Shown: one piece after another, positions 1 to 7,228 of the stretch
How the letters are laid out: the number at the start of each line of letters is the position of its first letter
Position numbering within the stretch: the first letter of the stretch is position 1
NCBI GenBank assembly: GCA_020848035.1
Contig: JADLAX010000007.1
Coordinates: forward strand, 37,577-101,576
Origin: Anaerolineae bacterium
Lineage (GTDB): Bacteria > Chloroflexota > Anaerolineae > Promineifilales > Promineifilaceae
DNA: 64,000 nt
Reading direction: 5' to 3'
Notes under the pieces: model-generated
Databases searched by the model: none
Seen by the model: the letters and a program-made list of their open reading frames with translations, nothing else
What the model was told of the DNA's origin: nothing
Made by a program: the position numbers and the translations under genes

Positions 1-1
1 C

Positions 2-982
2 ACGTGCCCAATTGCCCAATTGCCCAAAGAGATTCTGAAGGTTGATTTGGTAGCGCCGGGGCTGCCCTGCCGCCAGGGGATTGCTACGGAAAAGTGTATG
101 CACGGGTTGGCCGAAAGCGACCCCTTCCACGTGCGTGTGCCAATGGCATGGTCCAGCTTGAAGCCGGTTAAGCGGGAAGGCAACGTCTACTTTGTGGACA
201 GCTTTGACGATCTGCAAGCCGCCTGGACGGCGCAGCAGAAAAAAGAGGCAAAAGAGGCCAAGGCGGAAGCCAAAGAGAAAGCGCCTGAGAAGCCGAAAAA
301 GAAGGATGAAGCGAAAGTAACTACGGCCGCTGCTGCGCCCACGCCTGCGCCGGAGATACAAAACAAGCCGGGCGATCCGTCGCCGATTGAGCTGATGCGT
401 GCCCGGATTGGCATGTACATGGCCCACAGCGAGCAGGACGGCCGTAAGCACTTCATGGCTACGCCGTGCAGCACCTGCCAGCACAAATTGGCGGCCAGCC
501 CCACGTCCGATCCGGCGGTGCCGCACTGCGCCTGGGCCAGCCACACCCGCAGCGTGACGTTTAAGGCAATTAGCGGGGCAGGGTTTGAGCAGATGGTGGT
601 TTGTCACCAGTATGCGCCAGACCGGCCGTGGCGGGAGATTGTGCCGGAATATCCCGCAGCGCCAGCGCTGGAGCGCGGTTGGATGGAACGGCAAATCACG
701 ATGTGGGTCAATGATCGCAAGAGCGGGGATTACAAGCCGTTCCAATGGTTGACCGGCCGCCCGATGTCTTCCGGCGAGCGCTGGGACGATTGGTTCCTGG
801 AGCAGTTCAAAACACAGAAAGGGGAACTGTCCAGCGGGCAAATATTCACGCTTTTCTTGCTGGTCTCCGGCGAGTGGAAGCAGGCCGAACGATGGAACGG
901 TGACAAGAAGTTTGAACTGCCCGTCGACGCGACCTTTGCCCAGATGGCCATCGTAACGGCCGAAAAATGGGGGAAAGAATAA
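2..982 (+). CDS. Hypothetical protein, 5' end outside the window
   Basis: The frame is open from the first bases of the window, so the gene probably begins upstream; a TTG at 20 is the only early start-like codon inside. I do not recognise a family. The visible protein has a Lys/Glu/Ala-rich linker (about residues 75-100) and an Ala/Pro stretch separating an N-terminal part from a C-terminal part. The C-terminal part has cysteines in a CSTCQH motif and further single Cys (HCAW, VVCHQ), suggesting a metal site. It overlaps the next gene by one base, so it belongs to the PRTRC-like operon that follows. Function unknown. Confidence 0.7.
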   Translation, partial: TCPIAQLPKEILKVDLVAPGLPCRQGIATEKCMHGLAESDPFHVRVPMAWSSLKPVKREGNVYFVDSFDDLQAAWTAQQKKEAKEAKAEAKEKAPEKPKKKDEAKVTTAAAAPTPAPEIQNKPGDPSPIELMRARIGMYMAHSEQDGRKHFMATPCSTCQHKLAASPTSDPAVPHCAWASHTRSVTFKAISGAGFEQMVVCHQYAPDRPWREIVPEYPAAPALERGWMERQITMWVNDRKSGDYKPFQWLTGRPMSSGERWDDWFLEQFKTQKGELSSGQIFTLFLLVSGEWKQAERWNGDKKFELPVDATFAQMAIVTAEKWGKE

Positions 983-1299
983 TGATTGCAATACGGGACG
1001 CTTTGGCAGACAAGAAAGTGGTGGTAACGGCCGTTATTCGGCAGGGTGATGAAAACACCCCCCGCGACAGCCGCGATGTAGTGGTCACAGTGGGAATCCC
1101 CGACGAGCGCGTGGTGATTAAGGCAGGCAAGTTTGGCCAGCTGCACCATCTGATTGATGTGGCCTGGAGCGAGTATGGTGAGATTGTGACGGCAAACCAA
1201 ACGGCCGTTGCGACTACGGAGCCAGAAGAGATTGGCTCGGCCGCGCCGGAAGCCACGGTCAGCCAATCCAGCAGTTATTACAGCGACGACGATTTCTAG
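982..1299 (+). CDS. Small protein, possible PRTRC protein E
   Basis: A 105-residue protein starting at the ATG at 982, which shares a base with the previous stop and has a GGGGGAAAG ribosome site just upstream; an ATG at 967 is an alternative. The first 60 residues are a beta-rich segment (VVVTAVIRQG ... VVVTVGIPDE), and the tail is a low-complexity Ser/Tyr/Asp run. In known PRTRC cassettes protein E lies immediately before the ubiquitin-like protein C, which is the arrangement here. The assignment rests mainly on gene order and a loose resemblance; no catalytic residues are visible. Confidence 0.5.
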   Translation: MIAIRDALADKKVVVTAVIRQGDENTPRDSRDVVVTVGIPDERVVIKAGKFGQLHHLIDVAWSEYGEIVTANQTAVATTEPEEIGSAAPEATVSQSSSYYSDDDF

Positions 1300-1306
1300 G
1301 AGGAAG

Positions 1307-1804
1307 ATGATGAGCCAAGATGACAAAGAGTATGTCACCATTGCCGAGGCAATAGCCGACGCGAAGAAGCCCAGAGTATTTGTTTATGAAGGGCATGAGT
1401 ATGAAGACCCCGGCCAGCACTTGAGCAACGAGGATGTGCGAGACATTCTAGCGCGCACCTTCGGCGCGCTGGCGGGCGGCATTATTGAGACGACTGAGCA
1501 GGATAGCCGGATTGTGGTGCACCTGAAGCCGCGGCCTGAGCGCAAGGCAGGAACGGCCGTATCTCGCCAAAAAACGTGCGGGGCCTGTGGTGGACCAGTG
1601 TGCGCCATTTGCGGTGGCTGCTTTGAGGAAGGTGAGTGCGGCTGCTACGAGCAGATGATCGACGACGCAATGTTGGCGGAGTGGGCAAGGGCTAATCGCG
1701 ATGGGCTGGAAGAGTTCGCCCGGTTGTGCCGTCAGGACCTGGTCAACGATGTGCTGGTGCTGTTCGGCCGGGTGTTCCAATTGCCCGCAGCCATGATTGA
1801 ATAG
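1307..1804 (+). CDS. PRTRC protein C-like ubiquitin fold with C-terminal Cys-cluster domain
   Basis: A 165-residue protein preceded by AGGAGGA. Residues about 22-77 match the pattern of PRTRC protein C, a prokaryotic ubiquitin-like family: RVFVYEGHEYEDPG, then an acidic helix beginning LSNEDVRD, then a final strand IVVHLKP. A Cys-rich block follows (C91, C94, C99, C102, C105, C111, C113), probably a zinc module, and then a helical tail. Family members are usually about 70-80 residues, so the C-terminal half is an extension. The genes for E2-like, JAMM and E1-like proteins lie just downstream, so this is the likely modifier. No terminal GG is seen; if it is conjugated, processing by the JAMM peptidase near residue 82 is one possibility (inference). 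Confidence 0.6.
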   Translation: MMSQDDKEYVTIAEAIADAKKPRVFVYEGHEYEDPGQHLSNEDVRDILARTFGALAGGIIETTEQDSRIVVHLKPRPERKAGTAVSRQKTCGACGGPVCAICGGCFEEGECGCYEQMIDDAMLAEWARANRDGLEEFARLCRQDLVNDVLVLFGRVFQLPAAMIE

Positions 1805-1812
1805 CTGAGAGG

Positions 1813-1837
1813 GTGGGGGTGTTTTTTTAGCCCCCAC
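1813..1837 (+). other. Inverted repeat after the ubiquitin-like gene
   Basis: GTGGGGG and CCCCCAC flank a T-rich 11-base spacer. The T run lies in the loop rather than after the stem, so this is not a standard intrinsic terminator. It could be a weak pause site or mRNA stabiliser between the two halves of the cassette. Confidence 0.3.
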
Positions 1838-1860
1838 TGTTTCAAAAGGTTTCAGCGACC

Positions 1861-2121
1861 ATGCAAGCAATCATAGATTACTTACTAGAAATTCTGAACG
1901 ACGACGATGAAGTGCCATACATTGATGTGGATGACGTTTTCAACTTTCTGAACGACTTGATTGGCAACCAGCTGGATGCAGCACATATTGTAGACAGGGT
2001 AGGGCTTTATGAGGTGGAGCTAAACAGCGTAGCGTGGGAAGGACGCGCTGCCAGCGAACTGCTAACCAGGCTGCTTATTACGCCAGCTGTACCGCTGAAA
2101 GGGTATGTGGTGGGGCTATGA
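1861..2121 (+). CDS. Small acidic hypothetical protein
   Basis: An 86-residue acidic protein with an N-terminal run of Asp/Glu (LNDDDEVPYIDVDDV) and a predicted helical character. Its stop overlaps the next start (ATGA at 2118-2121), which implies translational coupling inside the PRTRC-like operon. I recognise no family. The start codon lacks a strong ribosome site, so a different start is possible. Confidence 0.55.
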   Translation: MQAIIDYLLEILNDDDEVPYIDVDDVFNFLNDLIGNQLDAAHIVDRVGLYEVELNSVAWEGRAASELLTRLLITPAVPLKGYVVGL

Positions 2122-3014
2122 AAACCAAAAAACTTGACCCACGAGACCTGGCCCGCTGTGCCCTCACCAGCCTACGGCTAGCACGAATCCATCAGAATTT
2201 CTTCAGCGATGCGCTGCCTGATCTGAAATGGAAGCCCGTCGATGAAAAAAGCACCGCAAAGGCGGCTTCCAAGATACTTGGACACGTGGGCACTCTGTTT
2301 CCTCTTTGGGAAATGTGGGATGACGATTACGCAATGGCCGAGGATTTTTCACAGTATATCCCTATCACCGTATTTGGCGTCGACGATGAATATATTTCAG
2401 ACATGATGGGTAGCCATATATGGCATGACCTGGAGGCATATCTATTTGCCTTTGATGGCGGGTTTGGGGGAGGGGAAGAAGAAGAGGCCGGCGAAGAACT
2501 CGCTTGCCAGTTTGATATTCGCCAGCCAGCGCCCATCTGGAAGATTTTCCTCAAGCTGGAAATGATGCTCATCGAAGGTGATGAGCGGCTCCAGCAGTAC
2601 AGGGTGCAATGGCGCAACATGGCGCGACGCTTCCGCTATTTGACGGCCAATACGGAGCACCAGTTTCTCGATCGAGACATCGAAACGCAGAGTTACTCTG
2701 GTCAGATACCCTGGGAAAAGGAATGGATTGATGCCCTGACAGAGCAATGGGCAGAAGCGGAGCCATACCTGGATTCCACATGGGCATTTGTAAATTGGGT
2801 GATAGAAAGCCCAGGTAACTTCGACCTGGCAATTGCCGTGGTGCGCCTGGTGTGTGACGAAGTGGCTGCTGACGAGCAGATGGCCAATGTCAGCTTGAAT
2901 GAAGTACACACTGAAGATCACAAAGACCTCCTGACAATTCAGCAACGTTTGAACGCAATGGAATGGGACGAAAATGACAAACCAGAAAACGAAAAAGAAA
3001 CCGAAGCTAGTTAG
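2118..3014 (+). CDS. Hypothetical protein in the position of PRTRC protein F
   Basis: A 298-residue protein starting at the ATG overlapping the previous stop. It is helical and Trp-rich, with an acidic EEEEAGEE segment near residue 120 and a Glu/Lys-rich C-terminus. In described PRTRC cassettes protein F follows C and precedes B and A; this gene has that position and roughly the expected size. No catalytic motif is apparent. It overlaps the E2-like gene by 41 bases, a sign of tight co-expression. The F assignment is positional only. Confidence 0.5.
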   Translation: MKTKKLDPRDLARCALTSLRLARIHQNFFSDALPDLKWKPVDEKSTAKAASKILGHVGTLFPLWEMWDDDYAMAEDFSQYIPITVFGVDDEYISDMMGSHIWHDLEAYLFAFDGGFGGGEEEEAGEELACQFDIRQPAPIWKIFLKLEMMLIEGDERLQQYRVQWRNMARRFRYLTANTEHQFLDRDIETQSYSGQIPWEKEWIDALTEQWAEAEPYLDSTWAFVNWVIESPGNFDLAIAVVRLVCDEVAADEQMANVSLNEVHTEDHKDLLTIQQRLNAMEWDENDKPENEKETEAS

Positions 3015-3633
3015 AGGAAAATGGGCGGCGCGCATCTCTCTCTACCGGGATCACGCATATGTGGAGATGGATCACCCGGAAGGCTTGCTCGAAAAGCAGG
3101 TCGCGCTTGATAGCCTGGGTCCGGTGTTCGCCAATGTCCCCGTGGGGACGGGGCTGCTGCCGCGCAACATTCTGTTTTATGAAAAGCAGAACGGGGAACA
3201 GCGCATCGGCATCTACATTGAACCTGATCGATACACCTTCCGCACGCCAGATCGGGAATACAAGCTGCCTATGCCGGGCTTTGTGTTTGTGGGCCAGGCG
3301 CAGCGTTACAGCCTATATGCCGTGGCTGAGACGGATTGGCCGGGGCAGCGCACCAGGCTGTACTGGCCGCCCATGACCAACATTCAGGATGGTGGGTCTA
3401 TGTGCACCGGAACGGTGAAGGTGCCCAGCTGCGCACCGGACACCATTTGGGACGCCTGGGCTGCGCTGATGGGCGCGTATTTCACGCCTCATGCCATTGA
3501 GCATCGCAGCAAAAGCCACAAATCAGTCATTGAGTTCTGGGAGTTCCTGGAAGCGGTGGACGCTTTTCCCTATGACGAGCTAGTGCCGATGGACAAGCCG
3601 CGCACGCTGGAAGAGCTGCTCAGAGGAGTCTAA
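2974..3633 (+). CDS. PRTRC protein B, E2-like ubiquitin-conjugating fold
   Basis: A 219-residue protein. The segment YWPPMTNIQDGGSMCTGTVK (residues about 130-149) resembles the E2 active-site region of the prokaryotic Prok-E2/PRTRC-B family, where a Pro/Asn-containing stretch precedes a Gly-Cys motif; C144 would be the candidate thioester cysteine and C153 a second Cys. A Lys/Arg-rich N-terminus precedes a beta-rich core. It lies between the probable protein F and the JAMM peptidase, two bases before the next start. The expected role is to accept the ubiquitin-like protein from the E1-like enzyme at 4.2 kb; the substrate is unknown. Confidence 0.65.
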   Translation: MTNQKTKKKPKLVRGKWAARISLYRDHAYVEMDHPEGLLEKQVALDSLGPVFANVPVGTGLLPRNILFYEKQNGEQRIGIYIEPDRYTFRTPDREYKLPMPGFVFVGQAQRYSLYAVAETDWPGQRTRLYWPPMTNIQDGGSMCTGTVKVPSCAPDTIWDAWAALMGAYFTPHAIEHRSKSHKSVIEFWEFLEAVDAFPYDELVPMDKPRTLEELLRGV

Positions 3634-3635
3634 CA

Positions 3636-4238
3636 ATGCTCAGTATTCACAACTTACTCCAACACTACATCTACGATGGCACCCTGCCAGAACCAAACCC
3701 GCCAGGGTATCAGTACATCATGGCGGGCAATGGCATCTTCATCCAGGCAGATAGCCCACTGCGACGCGTGGTTGTGCAAATCGCCCGAAAGCAAATTAAA
3801 GGGCTGCCAGCGCTTCAGCAGCAGATCAGGTTGAAGCACCCCCGGCTAAACGGCCGTACGCTGCCGGTGATCATCGAACACGCCAGACAGCGCCTGGACA
3901 TCGAGGTGGTTTACCACGTGACAGCTGACATGCGGATTCGCGCCATCGCCACGGGCACCAAGGCGTCTGTTGAGTTTGAGAATGTGCCTGATGAAGGGGT
4001 TATCCTGGAGGCTCATTCGCATAACACAATGCCTGCAGGATTTTCCTCAGTAGACAACAAGTATGAACAGCGGTTTCGATTCTATATGGTGGTGGGCAAT
4101 CTGCACGACCGTCCGCAGGTGGCCTTCCGGCTGGGGGTGTATGGGTATCACATCCCGCTACCGCTATCGGTTTTGTTTGACTTTAGCAACGTAAACATTG
4201 AATGGGACGAGGTGGGTCATGCTCAAGATAGATATTGA
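3636..4238 (+). CDS. PRTRC protein A, JAMM/MPN metallopeptidase
   Basis: A 200-residue protein with an exact JAMM motif: E125, then H127-x-H129, seven residues, S137, two residues, D140 (EAHSHNTMPAGFSSVD). This zinc site is typical of deubiquitinase-like peptidases, including the JAB protein of PRTRC cassettes. An N-terminal domain of about 80 residues precedes it. A ribosome site AGAGGAG is at 3622. Its likely job is to trim or remove the ubiquitin-like protein encoded at 1.3 kb. It overlaps the E1-like gene by 20 bases. Confidence 0.75.
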   Translation: MLSIHNLLQHYIYDGTLPEPNPPGYQYIMAGNGIFIQADSPLRRVVVQIARKQIKGLPALQQQIRLKHPRLNGRTLPVIIEHARQRLDIEVVYHVTADMRIRAIATGTKASVEFENVPDEGVILEAHSHNTMPAGFSSVDNKYEQRFRFYMVVGNLHDRPQVAFRLGVYGYHIPLPLSVLFDFSNVNIEWDEVGHAQDRY

Positions 4239-5145
4239 AAAACGATATCGGGTGATGGTTCCCGATTTTCAATTTGTGCAGCTTGTGGTTGCCGGGGTGG
4301 GGGGAACTGGCTCAGCCGTAGCCATCGATCTGGCACGCCTGGCATATCACTGCCAGGAGAATGGACTACCGGTGATGATGCAGCTGGTTGACGGCGACAA
4401 GGTGGAACCAAAAAATGTCGGACGCCAGCAGTTCTCGATGTACGAGGTCGGTGAAAACAAGGCGACGTCCATGGCGCGGCGGCTGAACCTCTGGCTTGGG
4501 CTGGATATAACGGGCACCCCCAAGATGCTAACAGAAAAAACGAAACTCATCTTCAACGACGGCCGTATGAAGCCGCTGCGAATCATTGTGGGTGCAGTAG
4601 ACAACCATAAGGCGCGCCGGGCCATTGCCAAACATGCGCAGAAATCTGGCGCATGGTGGGTGGATGCGGGCAACGGCGAATTCAAGGGCCAGGTTCTACT
4701 CGGCAATTATCCGCAGGGTGGGATTGAGGTAGCCGAGGACCTGGCCCTGATGAACGGGTTACCCGCTCCAGACAAACAGATGCCGGAGCTGCTTGAAGAA
4801 GAGGACAAACCAACGCTGGAGTTCGAGGATTGTGCCTTACGCATCTTACGCGATGAGCAGAGCATCAACATCAATCGGTTGATGGCCACGTATGCGGCGC
4901 AGGTGGTTTACGACCTGATCATCAAGCGGGAGTTGGATTACATGGCGATTCATACCAGCTTCCGGCCGCCCAGCACAACGGCCGTGCCTGTCACCCGCCG
5001 CACGCTTGAGCGGTATGGCGAAGTGAAGGAAGTGCCCGCAAAGTACGACCCCAAGGACATGGACCCAGAGGAGTTTGACGACGAAGAGGATTTTGAACAG
5101 TGGTTGCTGGACATGGAAATGGAAGGCGAGGAGGAGCTGCCGTAA
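4219..5145 (+). CDS. E1-like ThiF-family adenylyltransferase (PRTRC ThiF)
   Basis: A 308-residue protein. The start at 4219 is preferred to 4198 because GAGG lies six bases upstream. Residues 26-31 are the nucleotide loop GVGGTG; residues 57-71 (VDGDKVEPKNVGRQQ) match the E1 signature with Asp, Asn and Arg that bind ATP and adenylate; K81 and D128 fit the remaining conserved positions. C205 in FEDCALRI is the candidate catalytic cysteine. The acidic C-terminus is an extension. It should activate the C-terminus of the ubiquitin-like partner and pass it to the E2-like protein. The stop shares one base with the next start. Confidence 0.8.
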   Translation: MLKIDIEKRYRVMVPDFQFVQLVVAGVGGTGSAVAIDLARLAYHCQENGLPVMMQLVDGDKVEPKNVGRQQFSMYEVGENKATSMARRLNLWLGLDITGTPKMLTEKTKLIFNDGRMKPLRIIVGAVDNHKARRAIAKHAQKSGAWWVDAGNGEFKGQVLLGNYPQGGIEVAEDLALMNGLPAPDKQMPELLEEEDKPTLEFEDCALRILRDEQSININRLMATYAAQVVYDLIIKRELDYMAIHTSFRPPSTTAVPVTRRTLERYGEVKEVPAKYDPKDMDPEEFDDEEDFEQWLLDMEMEGEEELP

Positions 5146-5540
5146 TGTTTCAAATGGATGAATCAGCTATTCAAATTCCACAAGAAAGTGGTGCAGACGT
5201 GTGGCAAAACGGCCGTACGGGCGAGATGGCCAACTTTGCCGTATTCAAGGTTTATCACACTCAGGACGGTTCTGGCCGCATTCATTACCAAATGGAGCGG
5301 GAGGGCGTGGCAATTGCCCCAAACCCTTTCACTGGCCGGGTAGAAAAGTACACCTTTATTTTGTCGCCACCGATGGGCAGCCGACCGAAGTCTGCCAAAC
5401 CTGCGGGGGATATGCCCAATTTTGGTCCGAAGCCGCAGTATGCTTTCTGGGAGGATTGGGGAGTCATCTTGGGCTTTGTGGGTGGCCTCCTGTTTTGGGT
5501 CGCGACTATTTACTGGCTGTGGAGGCTGGTATGTCGATAG
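5145..5540 (+). CDS. Tail-anchored hypothetical membrane protein
   Basis: A 131-residue protein whose ATG overlaps the ThiF stop (TAATG). The N-terminal 95 residues are soluble and beta-rich; residues about 103-125 (WGVILGFVGGLLFWVATIYW) form a single C-terminal membrane span. There is no signal peptide, so the soluble part probably faces the cytoplasm. Coupled to the ubiquitin-like cassette by overlap; it might anchor or be a target of the system (inference). I recognise no family. Confidence 0.65.
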   Translation: MFQMDESAIQIPQESGADVWQNGRTGEMANFAVFKVYHTQDGSGRIHYQMEREGVAIAPNPFTGRVEKYTFILSPPMGSRPKSAKPAGDMPNFGPKPQYAFWEDWGVILGFVGGLLFWVATIYWLWRLVCR

Positions 5541-6112
5541 AGTTGGGTCGCTACCGGTTGATCGTCCTGGATCTGGCTTCTGTTTTGCATCGAGACAACG
5601 GCCATTTTCACCTGATGCCCTCCGCGCAAGAGTGGCTGGCACAGCAGCCAATGCGCGCTCCGGATCAGACGCCGTTCATTGCAGTGGTTGAATACCTGCC
5701 CATTGCCGTGGGATCCAGGTACACGCCGCTTGCATCCAGACTGACACGCCGGTTGCCCATCGATGGAGCCAGGTCGCTGCTCGGCCGGTGGCCGGACCCG
5801 GCTGTGCTGCGCCTGTGCCAACGTCTTTATGGCAACGGCCCCAGCCTGCTTCTGGGCAACTCTCAACTTCATTTTGTGGCGGCCCAGTCAGTTGGCTTTG
5901 ATTTCTGTTTTGTTCAGGCACTCTTTTCACCGAGCAAGCAGGTGCAGGCAGGCGACCCCACGGCACGATGGTGCCCGCGCTGTGGGCCGAAGTCTCTGTT
6001 AGTGGTCGGTGGTCAAAACGAAGACAAGTTGACCTGCTCATCTTGTGGCTACCGTACCGATGCGCCTGAGTCCATCAAATTGTTGAATAGCGGCGCTGCA
6101 CGGTTGCTATGA
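5531..6112 (+). CDS. Degenerate HAD-like protein with C-terminal zinc ribbon
   Basis: A 193-residue protein starting at the ATG at 5531, overlapping the previous gene. The N-terminus LIVLDLASVL resembles HAD motif I without the second Asp, and GNSQLHFVAAQSVGF resembles the HAD motif GDSxxDxxAAxxAG with both Asp replaced by Asn and His. The catalytic acids therefore look lost. The C-terminus is a four-Cys zinc ribbon: CPRCG, then CSSCG. It is likely a binding or regulatory protein rather than a phosphatase. HAD membership is my inference from pattern. Confidence 0.5.
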   Translation: MSIELGRYRLIVLDLASVLHRDNGHFHLMPSAQEWLAQQPMRAPDQTPFIAVVEYLPIAVGSRYTPLASRLTRRLPIDGARSLLGRWPDPAVLRLCQRLYGNGPSLLLGNSQLHFVAAQSVGFDFCFVQALFSPSKQVQAGDPTARWCPRCGPKSLLVVGGQNEDKLTCSSCGYRTDAPESIKLLNSGAARLL

Positions 6113-6131
6113 AACCGTTTGAAACTATAAT
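6104..6131 (+). promoter_or_regulatory. Candidate promoter for the prenyl-synthase gene
   Basis: TTGCTA and TATAAT are separated by 16 bp, 27 bases before the start codon at 6158. The spacer contains GAAACCGTTTGAAAC, an imperfect inverted repeat that could be an operator. This makes the synthase gene independent of the PRTRC operon upstream. Confidence 0.45.
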
Positions 6132-6157
6132 TTGGGAAACCTTGGGAGAGGTGCTTT

Positions 6158-7096
6158 ATGCATATAGAGAAAACCCGTTTGTGTGGTGAATCGGCAATGG
6201 CCAATTATGATTGGCCGTTACTGCGGCGATTGTGGGAAGAGGCGACCAGTAAGCCGCGCCCCAGCTGGTACTTGCCGGAGCTGGTGACCATGTGCTTTGT
6301 GGACCAGTGCGACGAGGAAGTGTCGGCCAAGTTGGCCGCAGCGCTGGGGATGGCTCAATTGGCAATCAAGTTAATCGACGACTTGCTTGATGCTGAGCCA
6401 GGTGGGGTACAGGAACAGGCCAGCGCTGGGGAGGTGGCCAACATTGCCTGTGCCTTTCAGGCTTTTTCTTCCGACCTGGCGCTTACGTCGTTTCATCCAA
6501 ATACACCTTTTGGTAAGCCTGCTGCAGCTATCATTGCCCGGCTACTGCATGAGACGGCCTTTGGCCAAAAGCTAGACTCATCTGAGGCGTTTACAGAGGA
6601 AGAATATTGGGTGACCGTGCAGTGGAAATCTACGCCATTCTACAGGCACGCTTTTGCCTTGGGCGCGCTGCTGGCGCGGCATCATGGGGCCACTGTCGAT
6701 GTGCAGTTGATTCGGTCACTGGGGACGATTTTTGGCGAGATGGTGCAGGTGATTGACGACATGGTGGATGTAATGGCTACACCGGCGACCGGCGATTGGC
6801 ATCGCAGCAACAATCTACTCATTCTGTTTGCAGAATTGACCGATGAGCACGGCCGTTTCGCAGAGCTAAAAACGGCAGTTCAGGGCGGTGCCGACCCCGA
6901 AACAGCCCAGCAGTATTTAATCGACTGTGGGGCAGTGACTTACTGTGAGCACGTTGTGAAGGGGAAGTATGAAAGGGCGATGGAGCTTCTGGCTATTTTG
7001 AAGATTGAAGATAGTCCGTTGCGGAAATTATTTGACAGCCACTTGAGCGCCGTCTTAGTACCAACCAAAGGGCCAGACAGCATTCGCCTCGTTTAA
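6158..7096 (+). CDS. ComQ-like polyprenyl synthase
   Basis: A 312-residue isoprenyl-diphosphate-synthase fold. Both Asp-rich motifs are present: DDLLD at residues 74-78 and DDMVD at 200-204, which bind Mg and the prenyl diphosphate. KSTPFY at 157-162 fits the conserved KT/KS segment between them. GAGAGG lies six bases before the ATG. A housekeeping role in isoprenoid synthesis is possible. However, the gene is followed by a convergent mini-ORF with a Trp-rich C-terminus and then by a membrane histidine kinase and a response regulator. That is the content of the Bacillus comQXPA locus, in which ComQ prenylates a Trp of the ComX peptide. Family call is strong; the ComQ-like role is an inference from context. 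Confidence 0.7.
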   Translation: MHIEKTRLCGESAMANYDWPLLRRLWEEATSKPRPSWYLPELVTMCFVDQCDEEVSAKLAAALGMAQLAIKLIDDLLDAEPGGVQEQASAGEVANIACAFQAFSSDLALTSFHPNTPFGKPAAAIIARLLHETAFGQKLDSSEAFTEEEYWVTVQWKSTPFYRHAFALGALLARHHGATVDVQLIRSLGTIFGEMVQVIDDMVDVMATPATGDWHRSNNLLILFAELTDEHGRFAELKTAVQGGADPETAQQYLIDCGAVTYCEHVVKGKYERAMELLAILKIEDSPLRKLFDSHLSAVLVPTKGPDSIRLV

Positions 7097-7183
7097 CTGG
7101 GCACGAAGTTCTGCAACGGTTAACCTTGGTTTTTCAGGCTTACTTTTGGCGAAATCAGTAATCGACAAGATGTTGCTATTCAC
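7055..7183 (-). CDS. Candidate ComX-like prepeptide, 42 residues
   Basis: A 42-codon ORF starting GTG, with AGAGAGG six bases upstream, and ending in the residues AVWPFGWY followed by TAA. W37 and W41 are close to the C-terminus, as is the prenylated Trp of ComX pheromones. The body is short, charged and helical (LTVAELRAQLNEAN), with no signal peptide, also as in ComX. The last 42 bases overlap the end of the prenyl-synthase gene tail to tail, and its start is divergent from the kinase gene. It is too short for default gene callers. Position, start signal and C-terminus support it; chance cannot be excluded without comparison to relatives. Confidence 0.6.
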   Translation of the reverse strand: MNSNILSITDFAKSKPEKPRLTVAELRAQLNEANAVWPFGWY

Positions 7184-7197
7184 TGTTTACCTCTCTG

Positions 7198-7219
7198 AGC
7201 TACGAATCTAAGCTACGAA
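7198..7219. promoter_or_regulatory. Direct repeat AGCTACGAA between divergent peptide and kinase genes
   Basis: AGCTACGAA occurs at 7198-7206 and again at 7211-7219, 13 bases apart, in the short gap between the two divergent start codons. It is well placed as a binding site for the response regulator or a repressor that controls both genes. Confidence 0.4.
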
Positions 7220-7228
7220 CTGGATAGA

